From Capillimicrobium parvum (GTDB lineage: Bacteria; Actinomycetota; Thermoleophilia; Solirubrobacterales; Solirubrobacteraceae): a DNA stretch of 64,000 nt. The stretch lies in assembly GCF_021172045.1 (NCBI RefSeq), contig NZ_CP087164.1, forward strand, positions 2,976,001-3,040,000, in the 5' to 3' direction. The notes under the pieces are model-generated. The model was not told the origin of the DNA. It made no database searches and worked only from the letters and a program-made list of their open reading frames with translations. Shown piece by piece: positions 44,516 through 53,094 of this stretch; the first letter of the stretch is position 1; the number at the start of each line of letters is the position of its first letter. The position numbers were made by a program, and so were the translations under genes.

Positions 44516-44788
44516 CCCGATCACGTATGGGCGATCGACTCTCAGTTCGACCAGGCCGTCGACGACCGCGCGATCAAGCTGCTCAACGTCGTCGACGGGT
44601 TCACCCGCGAAGCTCTCGCGATGGAGGTTGCGACCAGCATCACCGTTGATCACACCGTCCGCGTATTCGCGCGCCTCGCCCGCGAGCGCGGCGCGCCGGG
44701 GCACGTCCGCTGCGACACGGGCCCGAGCTCACCGCACCTGCCCTCCAGGACCCGAGCAGCGGTCGTCGGCATGATCACCACCCCGTGA
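44516..44788 (+). pseudogene. Remnant of an IS3-type transposase (integrase core)
   Basis: The frame opens without a start as PDHVWAIDSQFDQAVDDRAI, then KLLNVVDGFTREALAMEV and RGAPGHVRCD, which is the rve-type DDE core of IS3-family OrfB proteins (first Asp in WAID, second in RCD). It then shifts frame (a one-base shift gives GPELTAPALQD) and ends. The 5' part was presumably displaced when the IS256 copy inserted at its edge, and is not found on the other side. Confidence 0.85.
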
Positions 44789-45575
44789 AGTCGAGGATGA
44801 GCTGCGCCGTCTCGATCGGGACGTCGAGCTGCGGGCAGTGGCCGACGCCGTCGAGCACGACCCAGTCGGCCGCCGGCAGCCAGTCGCGCCGGTAGCGCTG
44901 CGCCGCCGAGGGCCACGGCAGCAGCCGGTCCTCGGTGCCCCAGACGACGCGCACCGGGCAGTCGACGCGCTCGGCGTCGAGCCGCCACCCCTCGCGCAGG
45001 GCGCTCTCGACGAGGGGGGCTGCGCCGACGCAGCCGGCTGCGCCGAGCATCTGGTGCACGAGCAGGTCGGTGGGGATGTGCTCGAACGCGACCGTGGTGT
45101 AGGCGGTGGCCCGGCGGCGGCCCTCGGGTGTGGCGAGGATCGCCTCGGCGTGCGGCGCCGCGGCCCGCAGCGTCTCCTGCATCGACGTGAAGTACGCGAG
45201 CGTCGCGCGGAAGGACTCGTCGCCCACCGCCCAGCCGCCCGCCGGCGCGAGCGCCACGACCGACTCCGCCCGCCCGCGGGCGGCCAGGTGCAGCGCGACG
45301 TAGCCGCCGAGGGAGTTGCCCACGACGTGCGCCGTCGCGAAGCCTGCCTCGTCCATCGCCTCCTCCACCCCGTCGACGACCTGCGCCGCGCTCGCCTCGT
45401 CGCCGAGCGCCGGTCCGCCCGCGTGCCCCGGCAGCGTGGGCGCCAGCACGTCGTGGCGGCGCTCGAGGGCCGGCAGCACGAGGTCCCACGTCCGCCACGT
45501 GTCGGTGAAGCCGTGCAGGCACAGCAGCGGCGGGCCGCTGCCGCCGCGGTGAGACGGGGTGAAGCGCGTGAACAT
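44775..45575 (-). CDS. Alpha/beta-hydrolase
   Basis: A 266-residue alpha/beta-hydrolase. LCLHGFTDTWRTWD holds the oxyanion region, VGNSLGGYVALHLA the nucleophile Ser (about residue 92), GTEDRLLP the Asp and DGVGHCPQLD the His. No signal peptide. The substrate is unknown; relatives include haloalkane dehalogenase-like and ester hydrolases. The stop lies inside the IS3 remnant, so the last residues may be foreign to the original gene; the tail LILDFTGW is nevertheless family-like. Confidence 0.9.
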   Translation of the reverse strand: MFTRFTPSHRGGSGPPLLCLHGFTDTWRTWDLVLPALERRHDVLAPTLPGHAGGPALGDEASAAQVVDGVEEAMDEAGFATAHVVGNSLGGYVALHLAARGRAESVVALAPAGGWAVGDESFRATLAYFTSMQETLRAAAPHAEAILATPEGRRRATAYTTVAFEHIPTDLLVHQMLGAAGCVGAAPLVESALREGWRLDAERVDCPVRVVWGTEDRLLPWPSAAQRYRRDWLPAADWVVLDGVGHCPQLDVPIETAQLILDFTGW

Positions 45576-45611
45576 CGGGCGGGCGCCGATGCTACGGGCG
45601 CCGCCGCGCCG

Positions 45612-46247
45612 TCACCGCACGACGCGGTAGCGCAGGTGCGTGACGACCGGCGATGCGACCACCTCGACCTGCTCGAGGGTCGGGTGGCCGACGTTCTCGA
45701 GCAGCCGCTCGCCCGCGCCGAGCACGACCGGGACGACGTGCAGGTGCATCTCGTCCAGCAGGCCGGCGGCGAGGTACTGCTGCACCGCGCTCGCCCCGCC
45801 GGCGATGGCCACATCGCCCTCGCCGGCCGCCGCCCGCGCCTGCTCGAGGGCGCTCTCGATCCCGTCGGTGACGAACGTGAACGTCGTCCCGCCCTGCATC
45901 TGCAGCGGCTCGCGCGGATGGTGGGTCAGGACGAACACCGGCGCGTGGAAGGGCGGGTCGTCGCCCCACCAGCCGGTCCACCCCAGGTCCCACTCCCCGT
46001 CGCCGCCGCCGAACATCCGGCGGCCCATGATGTACGCGCCGTTGCGCGCCATCAGCCGGCTCGCGACCTCGGAGTCCACGTTGCGCTCCCCGCCTTCGAG
46101 GCCGTGCTCGCGGCGCCAGCCCTCGGTGGCGACCGCCCAATCGTGCAGGCGCATGCCGCCCTCACCGATCGGGTCCTCGACGCTCTGGTTCGGCCCGGCG
46201 GCGTAGCCGTCCAGCGAGATGGAGATCTGACAGGTGACCTGGCCCAT
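45612..46247 (-). CDS. RibD C-terminal/dihydrofolate-reductase-like protein, paralogue
   Basis: A 211-residue protein from the Met at 46247; an upstream Met (46280) is an alternative. It parallels the protein at 15179-15784: ISISLDGYAAGPNQS, GRRMFG, VFVLTHHPREPLQMQGG, IAGGASAVQQYL and VLGAGERLLENVG. An NADPH-dependent reductase of unknown substrate is likely. The amidase gene lies 29 nt upstream. Confidence 0.86.
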   Translation of the reverse strand: MGQVTCQISISLDGYAAGPNQSVEDPIGEGGMRLHDWAVATEGWRREHGLEGGERNVDSEVASRLMARNGAYIMGRRMFGGGDGEWDLGWTGWWGDDPPFHAPVFVLTHHPREPLQMQGGTTFTFVTDGIESALEQARAAAGEGDVAIAGGASAVQQYLAAGLLDEMHLHVVPVVLGAGERLLENVGHPTLEQVEVVASPVVTHLRYRVVR

Positions 46248-46276
46248 GCTCGTTGGACCGCGCGACGCGCCGGAAC

Positions 46277-47884
46277 TCATCGCCGCGGGCGCGGCCCCCG
46301 TTCGAACGCGTAGCCGAGACGGATGAGGCGCCCCTCGCTCCAGGCCGGCCCGAGCAGGTTGATGCCGAGCCGCTGCCCGCCGGGCAGCGCCGCCCCGGGG
46401 ACGGTGAGGGCGGGCAGCCGGCTGACGGCGGAGAGGACCGTGGGCAGGGCGCCGGGCGCCTCGCCGAGCGTGAGCGGCTGCGGGAACGGCGTGCCGGCGT
46501 CGGTGCAGGTCCACGTCGGGTCGACGACCCCGGGCAGCGGCGATGCCGGGCACGTCATGGTCGGGTACACGAGCGCGTCCAGCCGATGGCGGCGCATGAG
46601 CGCGAGCAGCGTGTCACGGAAGCCGTCGGCCTCGGCCACCGCCGCGTCGAACGCGGGCCCCTCGGGCGCCGCCGTGGTCAGCGCCTGCTCGAGGCCGGGC
46701 AGGACGAAGACCCGGTCGCGGACGTCCGGCTGCGAACTGCGCTCCACCACCTCGGCGAGGCTGTGGACCGGCGCGCCGCGCCCCGGCCCGCGGAACCACG
46801 CGTCGAGCTCCGCGTGGAACTGCGATGCCGTGATCAGCCCGATTCCGTCGAAGGTGAAGCCGGGGACGTCGAACGCCAGCCCGTCGACGATCGTGGCGCC
46901 GGAGCGCCGCATCCGTGTCAGCCCGCGCGCGAACGCCGCCTCGACCTGGGTGCTGTCGGCCGTGAGGTCGATCCCGGCGAGGCTGTCCAGCACGCCGATG
47001 CGCGCCCCGCGCAGGCCGTCGCGGTCCAGGTACGGCGTGTAGTCGCGGCGGAAGCGGCTGCCCCGCGTCGCCGGATCCGCGGGGTCGACGCCCGTGAGCG
47101 GACCCAGGACGCGCGCGAGGTCGGCGACCGATCGCGTCAGCGGGCCGACCACGTCGGTGAACGAGGCGAACGGGATCACGCCCTCGCGGGAGACGAGGCC
47201 GACCGTGGGCCGCAGCCCGACGACCCCGTTCCAGGCGGCCGGCCCCTGGATCGAGCCGCCGGTGTCCGAGCCCATGGCGACGAGCGCCATGCCGCTCGCG
47301 ACCGCCGACGCGGAGCCGCCGCTGGAGCCGCTCGGCCCGCGCGTCGCGCGCCGGCCGTTCGCGGTCTGGCCGCCGAGCGAGCTGTAGCCCGCCACGCCGT
47401 GCGCCCATTCGTCCATGTTGGTCTTGCCGAGGATCACGGCTCCCGCCGCACGCAGCCGGCGGGCGGCGAAGGAGTCCTGCGCGGTGCGGAACCCCGCGAG
47501 GACGAAGGACCCCGCCGTCGTCTGCAGGCGGTCGCCCGTGCCGTAGTTGGCCTTCAGCAGCAGCGGGAGGCACTCCAGCGACCGGGGGCGCCGACCGGCC
47601 CGCCGGCGCGCGTCGAGACGCCGGGCGATCGCCATCGCGTCAGGGTTGACCTCGATGACCGCGTGCGTGGTCGGGTTGACGGCGCGGATCCGCACGAGCG
47701 CCGTGCGGGTGACCGCCTGGCAGGTCGTGCGCCCCGCGGCCAGCGACCGCTCGAGCTTGCCGATCGAGGACGGCAGCCGTCCGGCGGCGTCAGCGGGCGC
47801 GACCGCCGTGAACGCGCCCGCGAGCGCGACCGCCGTGAACGCGCCCGCGAGCGCGCACAGCGCGACGACGATGGATCGCCGCAT
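46277..47884 (-). CDS. Exported amidase (amidase-signature family)
   Basis: A 535-residue enzyme with a Sec signal of about 34 residues. The catalytic Lys (LPLLLKANYGT, about residue 110), the Gly/Ser-rich block GPSGSSGGSASAVASG and the nucleophile region GSDTGGSIQGPA form the Ser-cisSer-Lys triad. It hydrolyses amides, perhaps in the cell-wall space; the specificity is unknown. The signal peptide carries a 9-residue tandem duplication encoded by a 27-bp direct repeat. The upstream neighbour, a serine hydrolase gene, ends 3 nt before its start, so they are probably one operon. Confidence 0.92.
   Translation of the reverse strand: MRRSIVVALCALAGAFTAVALAGAFTAVAPADAAGRLPSSIGKLERSLAAGRTTCQAVTRTALVRIRAVNPTTHAVIEVNPDAMAIARRLDARRRAGRRPRSLECLPLLLKANYGTGDRLQTTAGSFVLAGFRTAQDSFAARRLRAAGAVILGKTNMDEWAHGVAGYSSLGGQTANGRRATRGPSGSSGGSASAVASGMALVAMGSDTGGSIQGPAAWNGVVGLRPTVGLVSREGVIPFASFTDVVGPLTRSVADLARVLGPLTGVDPADPATRGSRFRRDYTPYLDRDGLRGARIGVLDSLAGIDLTADSTQVEAAFARGLTRMRRSGATIVDGLAFDVPGFTFDGIGLITASQFHAELDAWFRGPGRGAPVHSLAEVVERSSQPDVRDRVFVLPGLEQALTTAAPEGPAFDAAVAEADGFRDTLLALMRRHRLDALVYPTMTCPASPLPGVVDPTWTCTDAGTPFPQPLTLGEAPGALPTVLSAVSRLPALTVPGAALPGGQRLGINLLGPAWSEGRLIRLGYAFERGPRPRR
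47799..47852 (-). repeat. 27-bp tandem duplication in the amidase signal peptide
   Basis: Two adjacent identical or nearly identical 27-bp units (47799-47825 and 47826-47852) encode LAGAFTAVA twice in the hydrophobic core of the signal peptide. The duplication is in frame. It lengthens the hydrophobic segment without breaking it. Confidence 0.8.
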
Positions 47885-47887
47885 CGT

Positions 47888-49042
47888 CTACTTGGCCATT
47901 GCCGCGCAGACCGCGAGCCCCCAGGCGCGCCGCAGCGACCGGTACGCGGTGCTGGCCGGGGCGGGCAGCGCCTGCGACAGCTGCGTGCTGACCTGCACGA
48001 CGGCGGAGCGCCGCCCGTCCGGCGTGGCGGCGATGAACGTCGTGTAGCCGGCGTAGTTGCCGGTGTGGCCGAGCACGGTGCCGCAGCGGGTGCGGTAGCG
48101 GAAGATGCCGAGGCCCGCCTCGTTGACGCCGGGGCCGGGCGGTCCGGACCCACCGGGGACGAACTGCCGCTGCGCGGTCACCGGAGCTCCGGGGTACAGG
48201 CGCCCGGATGCGTAGGCCCGCACGAATCGGGTGAGGTCGAGGGGCGACGAGACCATGCCGCCGGACGCCCACGCGATCGTCGGGTTCAGCAGCTCGCTGG
48301 CGTCCTCCGCCGCGTCCGGCGAGCCGTTGGGGAAGTAGCCGTGGACGAACGGCGCGACCATGCGCCACCCCATCGGCAGGCTCGTGCGCCGCAGCGCGAG
48401 CGGGTCGAGCACCAGCGCGCCCAGTGCGCGATCGTACGAGAGCCCGCTGGCCGCCTCGATGAACAGCCCGACGACGATGTTGTCGGTGTCGGAGTACACG
48501 TACTTGGAGCCCGGCGCGAATTCGAGCGGCTCGTCGGCGACGTAGCCGATGATGGTCGACGGCTCGACGGTCTGCCGCGCGTCTGCCTCGATCGCCGCCC
48601 GGAAGCTCGGCGCGTTGATGAAGTCCGGCAGGCCGCTCGTGTGGTGCAGGGCCTGGCCCAGCGTGACCGAGCCCCAGGCCGCGGGCAGCCCCGGCAGCCG
48701 CTGCGCGATCGTGTCGTCGACCGAGAGCTTGCCCTGCGCCACGAGCGCGAGCGCCGTCGCTCCGCTGAACGCCTTCGAGACGCTCGCGATCCGCCAGCGG
48801 TCGTTGACGTCGATCGGGCGCCCGGTGCGCGTGTCCGCGACGCCGCGGCGCACGACCGTGCGCTGCGATCCGCGCTGGATCACGGCCACGGCGCCCGGCG
48901 CACCGCCAGGCATGCGCACCACCTTGCCGAGCGCGCGGCCGAGGGCGCGGTCCGCCTGCTTCGGGGTGGCGGCGGTCGCTGCGGCGGGGCTGATGGCCGC
49001 GGCGACGGCGAGCGCGGCGACGACGAGCAAGCGGGGTGGCAT
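47888..49042 (-). CDS. Exported beta-lactamase-fold serine hydrolase
   Basis: A 384-residue class C beta-lactamase-like hydrolase with a Sec signal ending near ATAATP (about residue 25). SVSK (about residue 88), YSD (about 186) and HTG (about 345) are the three catalytic motifs. Likely substrates are peptide or ester bonds outside the cell. It lies between the SMP-30-like gene (9-nt gap) and the amidase gene, so three hydrolases of one operon may act on related exported substrates. Confidence 0.9.
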   Translation of the reverse strand: MPPRLLVVAALAVAAAISPAAATAATPKQADRALGRALGKVVRMPGGAPGAVAVIQRGSQRTVVRRGVADTRTGRPIDVNDRWRIASVSKAFSGATALALVAQGKLSVDDTIAQRLPGLPAAWGSVTLGQALHHTSGLPDFINAPSFRAAIEADARQTVEPSTIIGYVADEPLEFAPGSKYVYSDTDNIVVGLFIEAASGLSYDRALGALVLDPLALRRTSLPMGWRMVAPFVHGYFPNGSPDAAEDASELLNPTIAWASGGMVSSPLDLTRFVRAYASGRLYPGAPVTAQRQFVPGGSGPPGPGVNEAGLGIFRYRTRCGTVLGHTGNYAGYTTFIAATPDGRRSAVVQVSTQLSQALPAPASTAYRSLRRAWGLAVCAAMAK

Positions 49043-49051
49043 CCCGCGACT

Positions 49052-49948
49052 CTACGGAAGTCCGGCGTGCGGCACATCGACCCGCGCGGTGTAGAGCGCG
49101 GAGGCGCGCTCGCCCTCCGGGCGCGCCTGGCGCCAGTCCGGCGCCAGGCAGGTGAGCAGCGTGCGGCCGTCCTCGCCGCCGAGCATCGCGCCGTAGAAGA
49201 CGAGGTCGTCGTCGGGCACGGCGATCTCCTCGAGGATCTCGCCGCCGGGGCCGATGCGCGCGCAGCGCTTGTGCAGCGAGTCGGCGGCCCAGATGCAGCC
49301 CTCGGCGTCCAGCGTGCAGCCGTCGGGGGCGAAGCGCACCGCGCCGATGACCTCGTCGAGCGTGGTCAGCGGCGGCGTCGGCGCGAGCTGTCCCCACACC
49401 CGGCCGGGGCCCAGCGAGCCGTCGTCGGCCACGTCGAAGGCCGTGAGCCGCGCGGCGATCGTCTCGGCGACGATCAGCGTGCGGCCGTCCTCGCTGAGCA
49501 TCACCGCGTTGGGGAAGTGCAGCCCGGTGGCGGCGCGCGACACGGTCCCGTCGGGGTCGACGCGCACGAGGTCGGCCGGGCGCGGCGCCTCGCCGGCCAT
49601 GAGGTCGAAGCCGTAGTGCGTGACGTACGCGCGCCCCGCGGCGTCGACGAGCATGTCGTTGGCCTCGCCGCGGGTGAAGCCGGCGGTGTCGGCATGCAGC
49701 ACCGGTTCGCCGCCTCCGCCGCGCCGCCACACCTTGTGGCCCGTCATGGACACCGCGAGCAGCGAGCCGTCCGGCAGCCAGCCCAGGCCGGACGGCCGCT
49801 CGATCGACAGCACCGTCTCCTCCACGCCGTCCTCGGTGACCGCGATCACCCGGTCGGCGTAGAAGTCGGACGCGTACCAGCGGCCGTCGTGCCAGCGCGC
49901 GCCCTCGAAGAACGTGCCGCCGTCAAGGAGGAGGGTCAGATCGCGCAC
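49052..49948 (-). CDS. SMP-30/gluconolactonase-like six-bladed propeller
   Basis: A 298-residue beta-propeller from GTG at 49948 (no in-frame ATG nearby). The opening FFEGARWHDGRWYASDFYAD, repeated blade cores such as RPSGLGWLPDGSLLAVSM, and the metal-site pieces EANDMLVDAAG and CIWAADSL match SMP-30 lactonases. It has Ca- or Zn-dependent lactone hydrolase potential. No signal peptide. Divergent from the RsbA-like gene. Confidence 0.88.
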   Translation of the reverse strand: MRDLTLLLDGGTFFEGARWHDGRWYASDFYADRVIAVTEDGVEETVLSIERPSGLGWLPDGSLLAVSMTGHKVWRRGGGGEPVLHADTAGFTRGEANDMLVDAAGRAYVTHYGFDLMAGEAPRPADLVRVDPDGTVSRAATGLHFPNAVMLSEDGRTLIVAETIAARLTAFDVADDGSLGPGRVWGQLAPTPPLTTLDEVIGAVRFAPDGCTLDAEGCIWAADSLHKRCARIGPGGEILEEIAVPDDDLVFYGAMLGGEDGRTLLTCLAPDWRQARPEGERASALYTARVDVPHAGLP

Positions 49949-50083
49949 GCGCGCATGAAACCGCGTCCAGGGCCGGGAAGACAACCCGCGGGACGCCAAC
50001 GGTTGTGCGCCCGGACATCGCCGCTCGCGCGGGACCTCGTGGTTTGACGCCGTGCAGGCGCGCGCCCCGGCGGGCCGGACCGG

Positions 50084-50109
50084 GTTTGAACTCCCCCGAT
50101 GCGGTCTAT
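50084..50109 (+). promoter_or_regulatory. Candidate SigB-type promoter
   Basis: GTTTGA (50084-50089), 14 bp, then GTCTAT (50104-50109), 11 nt before the ATG of the anti-sigma gene. It resembles the GTTTAA/GGGTAT pattern of stress sigma factors at most positions. An anti-sigma kinase gene with its cognate type of promoter would be self-regulating. Confidence 0.3.
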
Positions 50110-50120
50110 CGTGCTCCGAG

Positions 50121-51065
50121 ATGGGTCTGCCCGCGACATCGGCGCCGCCGGCCACCGCCTTCCGTCACGAGGCGCTGTTCTACACGCGCGGGGTCGACGG
50201 GTTCGTCGACGAGATCGCCCCGCGCGTCGCCGGGACCCTGCGCGAGGGCGGCCATGCCGCCGTCGCCGCACCGACGGATCGCGTCCAGCGGCTGCAGTCG
50301 GTGTTCGGAGCCGAGGAGCGCCTGCAGCTGCTCGACATGACCGAGATCGGCGTCAACCCCGCCCGGATCATCCCCGCGTGGCGCGACCTGGCCGACCGGG
50401 CACTCGCGGAGGGCGGGCCGTTCCTCGGCGTCGGCGAGCCGGTGTGGGTCGGGCGCTCGGCCGCCGAGCTGGACGAGTGCCACCGTCACGAGGCGCTCAT
50501 CAACGTGGCGTTCGGCGACGACCCCGCCTGGCAGCTCATCTGCCCGTACGACGCCGACGGCCTGCCGCCGAAGGTGATCGCCGACGCGCGGATGACCCAC
50601 CCGGCCGTGCACGACGGCGGGGCCTGCTGTCATGCCCCGGTGGACGGCGTCGCCGCCTTCAACGCCCTCGAGCGGCCGCTGTCGCTCGTGCCGCCCGACG
50701 CGGTGACGATGCGCTTCCGGCGCAACGACCTGGCGACCGTCCGCGTGCTCGCGGGCGGATGCGCGGCCGCGGCGGGCCTGTCGCACTCGCGCTCCGGCGA
50801 CCTCCTGCTCGCGGTCACCGAGCTGACCGCGAACAGCATCCGCCACGGCGGCGGATCCGGGCTTCTGAGCATGTGGGCGCGCGACGGTGAGGTCGTCGCC
50901 CAGAGCCGGGACGCCGGGCACGTCACCGACGTCATGGCCGGGCGACGGCGCCCAGGCCTGGACGACACCTCGGGCCGCGGGCTATGGATCATGAACCAGC
51001 TATGCGACCTCGTGCAGATCCGTCGTTCGGACCGCGGCACCGTCGTTCGGCTGATCGTGCGCTGA
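50121..51065 (+). CDS. RsbA-like anti-sigma factor: MEDS sensor plus ATPase domain
   Basis: A 314-residue protein. Residues about 12-165 are a MEDS (DcmR-type sensory) domain, starting FRHEALFYTRGVDGFVDE; residues about 195-310 are a GHKL ATPase of the RsbW type, with the N box LLLAVTELTANSIRHGG and G box DTSGRGLWIMNQLCD. This layout is that of actinobacterial RsbA/anti-sigma serine kinases, which bind a stress sigma factor and release it on signal. No cognate sigma or antagonist gene is adjacent. The ATG at 50121 is preferred over an upstream Met at 50052. Confidence 0.9.
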   Translation: MGLPATSAPPATAFRHEALFYTRGVDGFVDEIAPRVAGTLREGGHAAVAAPTDRVQRLQSVFGAEERLQLLDMTEIGVNPARIIPAWRDLADRALAEGGPFLGVGEPVWVGRSAAELDECHRHEALINVAFGDDPAWQLICPYDADGLPPKVIADARMTHPAVHDGGACCHAPVDGVAAFNALERPLSLVPPDAVTMRFRRNDLATVRVLAGGCAAAAGLSHSRSGDLLLAVTELTANSIRHGGGSGLLSMWARDGEVVAQSRDAGHVTDVMAGRRRPGLDDTSGRGLWIMNQLCDLVQIRRSDRGTVVRLIVR

Positions 51066-51922
51066 CGGCGGTCCAGCGGCGCCGGCGGCGCCTCCTCCCC
51101 GCCCTCGCGGCCGTGCTCGCGGTCTCCGCGGTGGCCGCCGTGGCGGCGCTGACCGTCCTGCCGCGCCTCGGCGGCGTGGTGAGCACCGGCGCGCCGGGGG
51201 CGCACGGGGCGACGATCGAGCGCTTCGACGTGCACTCGCGCTACGTGCACGACACGCTGCCGCAGGTGGCGGCCGCGCCCGCCGGCGGCGGTGCCGGGCG
51301 GCCGCTGCTCGTGTTCCTGCACGGCCGCGGGGGCCGGGGCCCCGAGTCCGACTCGAACGCCGCCTTCTACGCGGCGCTGGGCAAGCTCGGCGATCGTGCG
51401 CCGAACGTCCTGTTTGCCAACGGCGGCGACCACTCGTACTACCACCGCCGCGGCTCGGGCGACTGGAACCGCTACATGCTCGACGAGGTCATCCCGGAGG
51501 CGGTGCGCCGCCTGCACGCCGACCCGAAGCGGATCGCGATCGGAGGCATCTCGATGGGCGGCTTCGGCGCCTACCAGCTGGCGCGGCAGCGGCCGCGGAC
51601 CTTCTGCGCCGTCGGCGGTCACTCGGCGGCGCTCTGGCGCGCGGGCGGCGAGACCCCGGCGGGCGCGTTCGACGACGCGCGGGACTTCGCCCGCAACGAC
51701 CTCATCGCCCTGTCCCGGGCGCGCGGGCGGGCGCCTTGGGGCCGCGCGCGTCTCTGGCTCGACGGCGGCACCGGCGACCCGTTCCGGTCGGCGGGCGACG
51801 CGTTCGCCGCCGCGCTGCACATCCCGATGCACCACTGGCCCGGCGGCCACGACGGCAGCTACTGGCGCGCGCACTACGTGCGCTACCTGCGGTTCTACGC
51901 CGCGGCGCTCGCGCGGTGCTGA
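51002..51922 (+). CDS. Membrane-anchored or secreted esterase-like alpha/beta hydrolase
   Basis: About 306 residues. It overlaps the end of the previous gene; starts at 50984 and 51002 are both possible. After an Arg-rich stretch, a hydrophobic segment (about residues 30-52) acts as anchor or signal. The catalytic domain has LLVFLHGRGGRGPE, the nucleophile GGISMGGFGAYQLA, Asp in LDGGTGDPF and His in WPGGHDGSYW, as in the putative-esterase/PHB depolymerase-like group. Likely outside the cell; substrate unknown. Confidence 0.85.
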   Translation: MRPRADPSFGPRHRRSADRALTAVQRRRRRLLPALAAVLAVSAVAAVAALTVLPRLGGVVSTGAPGAHGATIERFDVHSRYVHDTLPQVAAAPAGGGAGRPLLVFLHGRGGRGPESDSNAAFYAALGKLGDRAPNVLFANGGDHSYYHRRGSGDWNRYMLDEVIPEAVRRLHADPKRIAIGGISMGGFGAYQLARQRPRTFCAVGGHSAALWRAGGETPAGAFDDARDFARNDLIALSRARGRAPWGRARLWLDGGTGDPFRSAGDAFAAALHIPMHHWPGGHDGSYWRAHYVRYLRFYAAALARC

Positions 51923-51950
51923 GCAGCCCGCCGCCGCCGGCGAGAGGGCG

Positions 51951-51979
51951 GGGACCCCGAAGGCTCCGCCTGCGGTCCC
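51951..51979. terminator. Hairpin between convergent genes
   Basis: GGGACC (51951-51956) and GGTCCC (51974-51979) form a perfect 6-bp stem, and AGG/CCT within the loop can extend pairing. It lies in the 59-bp gap between the convergent esterase and terC-family genes. No clear T-run; a bidirectional terminator is inferred. Confidence 0.4.
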
Positions 51980-51981
51980 GG

Positions 51982-52968
51982 TCAGGCCTTCTGCGCCCGC
52001 GGCTCGTAGTGCGGCGGGCGATCGGCGCCTCCGGGCCGCCGGTCGCGCACGAGCGAGGCGACCACGCCGGTCGCGAGGATGGCCGCGATGATCGGCAGGC
52101 TGATCTCCGGGCCGATCTTGCCGACGAACTCGGCGAGCGCCATCTTCGCGCCGATGAAGACCAGCAGCGCGGCGAGCGCCGTCTTGAGGTGGTAGAGCCG
52201 CTCGACGAGCTCGGCCACGAGGAAGAACAGCGGCCGCAGGCCGAGCAGCGCGAACGCATTCGCCGCGAAGACGATGAACGTGTCGCTCGTGATCGCCAGG
52301 ATGGCCGGCACCGAGTCCACGGCGAACACGATGTCCACCAGGGCGATGCCGGCCAGCGCGGCGCCGCCGGTGGTCAGCACGACCCGGCTCCTGTCGCGGT
52401 GCATCAGGCGCCCGTCCGACGGCGCGCTCGACATCGGCAGGATGCGCTTGAGCCGGTCCACCATCGCCTGCTCGCCGTCGTGGTCGTGGCGGTGGCGGAA
52501 CATCCGCCAGCCGGTCCAGATCAGGAACGCGGCGAAGACGAAGCTCAGCCAGCCGACGGCCCCGAGGGCGGCCGCGCCGACGACGATGAACAGCGCGCGC
52601 AGGACGAGCGCGAGCACGATGCCGTAGGTCAGCAGCCGGTGGCGCTCGGCGACCGGCAGCGCGAAGGCCGAGAAGACCAGCAGGAAGACGAAGACGTTGT
52701 CGAGCGACAGCGACTTCTCGACGAGGTAGCCGGCGAGGAACGCGCTCGCGTCGCCGCCGTCGCCGGCGACGAGGAGCACCAGGAAGAACGTGAGCGCGAT
52801 GCCGACCCAGGCGACGCTGGCGACGGCTGCCGCCCGCAGGCTCATCTCACCGCCGCGGCCGCGCACGAGCGCGAGGTCGACGACGAGCAGGGCGGCGAGG
52901 GCGCCGACGAGGGCGAGCCAGGGCCAGGCGTCGGCGAGGATGGCAGCGGTGGGGATGGCAGTGGGCAC
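51982..52968 (-). CDS. TerC-family integral membrane protein
   Basis: A 328-residue protein with about eight membrane segments. The start is GTG at 52968, 5 nt after GGAG; frames beginning upstream run through the riboswitch. Family hallmarks are the acidic membrane motifs EKSLSLDNVFVFLLVF (about residue 80) and DIVFAVDSVPAIL (about 215), which bind metal in related Mn exporters. The leader is a Mn-responsive riboswitch class, so manganese export is the most likely job, with tellurite resistance a historical name only. Confidence 0.93.
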   Translation of the reverse strand: MPTAIPTAAILADAWPWLALVGALAALLVVDLALVRGRGGEMSLRAAAVASVAWVGIALTFFLVLLVAGDGGDASAFLAGYLVEKSLSLDNVFVFLLVFSAFALPVAERHRLLTYGIVLALVLRALFIVVGAAALGAVGWLSFVFAAFLIWTGWRMFRHRHDHDGEQAMVDRLKRILPMSSAPSDGRLMHRDRSRVVLTTGGAALAGIALVDIVFAVDSVPAILAITSDTFIVFAANAFALLGLRPLFFLVAELVERLYHLKTALAALLVFIGAKMALAEFVGKIGPEISLPIIAAILATGVVASLVRDRRPGGADRPPHYEPRAQKA

Positions 52969-52997
52969 GAGATCTCCGCGGTTGCGTGGACAATCCG

Positions 52998-53094
52998 CGA
53001 AGGTTTCTCCGCCCTCGGCGAGGGCCGCGAGCACCGGGTGGTCGCGCGCGACCGGCCGTGTTGACGATGCCCGCCGTCGGGATACTTCCCTTCG
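52998..53094 (-). promoter_or_regulatory. yybP-ykoY-type manganese riboswitch
   Basis: On the minus strand the 97-nt leader begins CGAAGGGAAGTATCCC and ends GGAGAAACCTTCG. The outer CGAAGG pairs perfectly with the terminal CCTTCG (P1). Inside are the class's characteristic GGGAAGTA just after P1, CATCGTCAACACGG in the middle and GAGAAACC before the closing strand. It ends 30 nt before the GTG of a TerC-family gene, the class's most common target. High Mn should turn the gene on. The rest of the gap, 53095-53325, shows nothing I can support. Confidence 0.85.

Noticed and set aside
52998-53034. Earlier start for the TerC gene at 53034
   Set aside because: The added residues are encoded by the 3' part of the riboswitch and lack a ribosome-binding site; GTG at 52968 has one.
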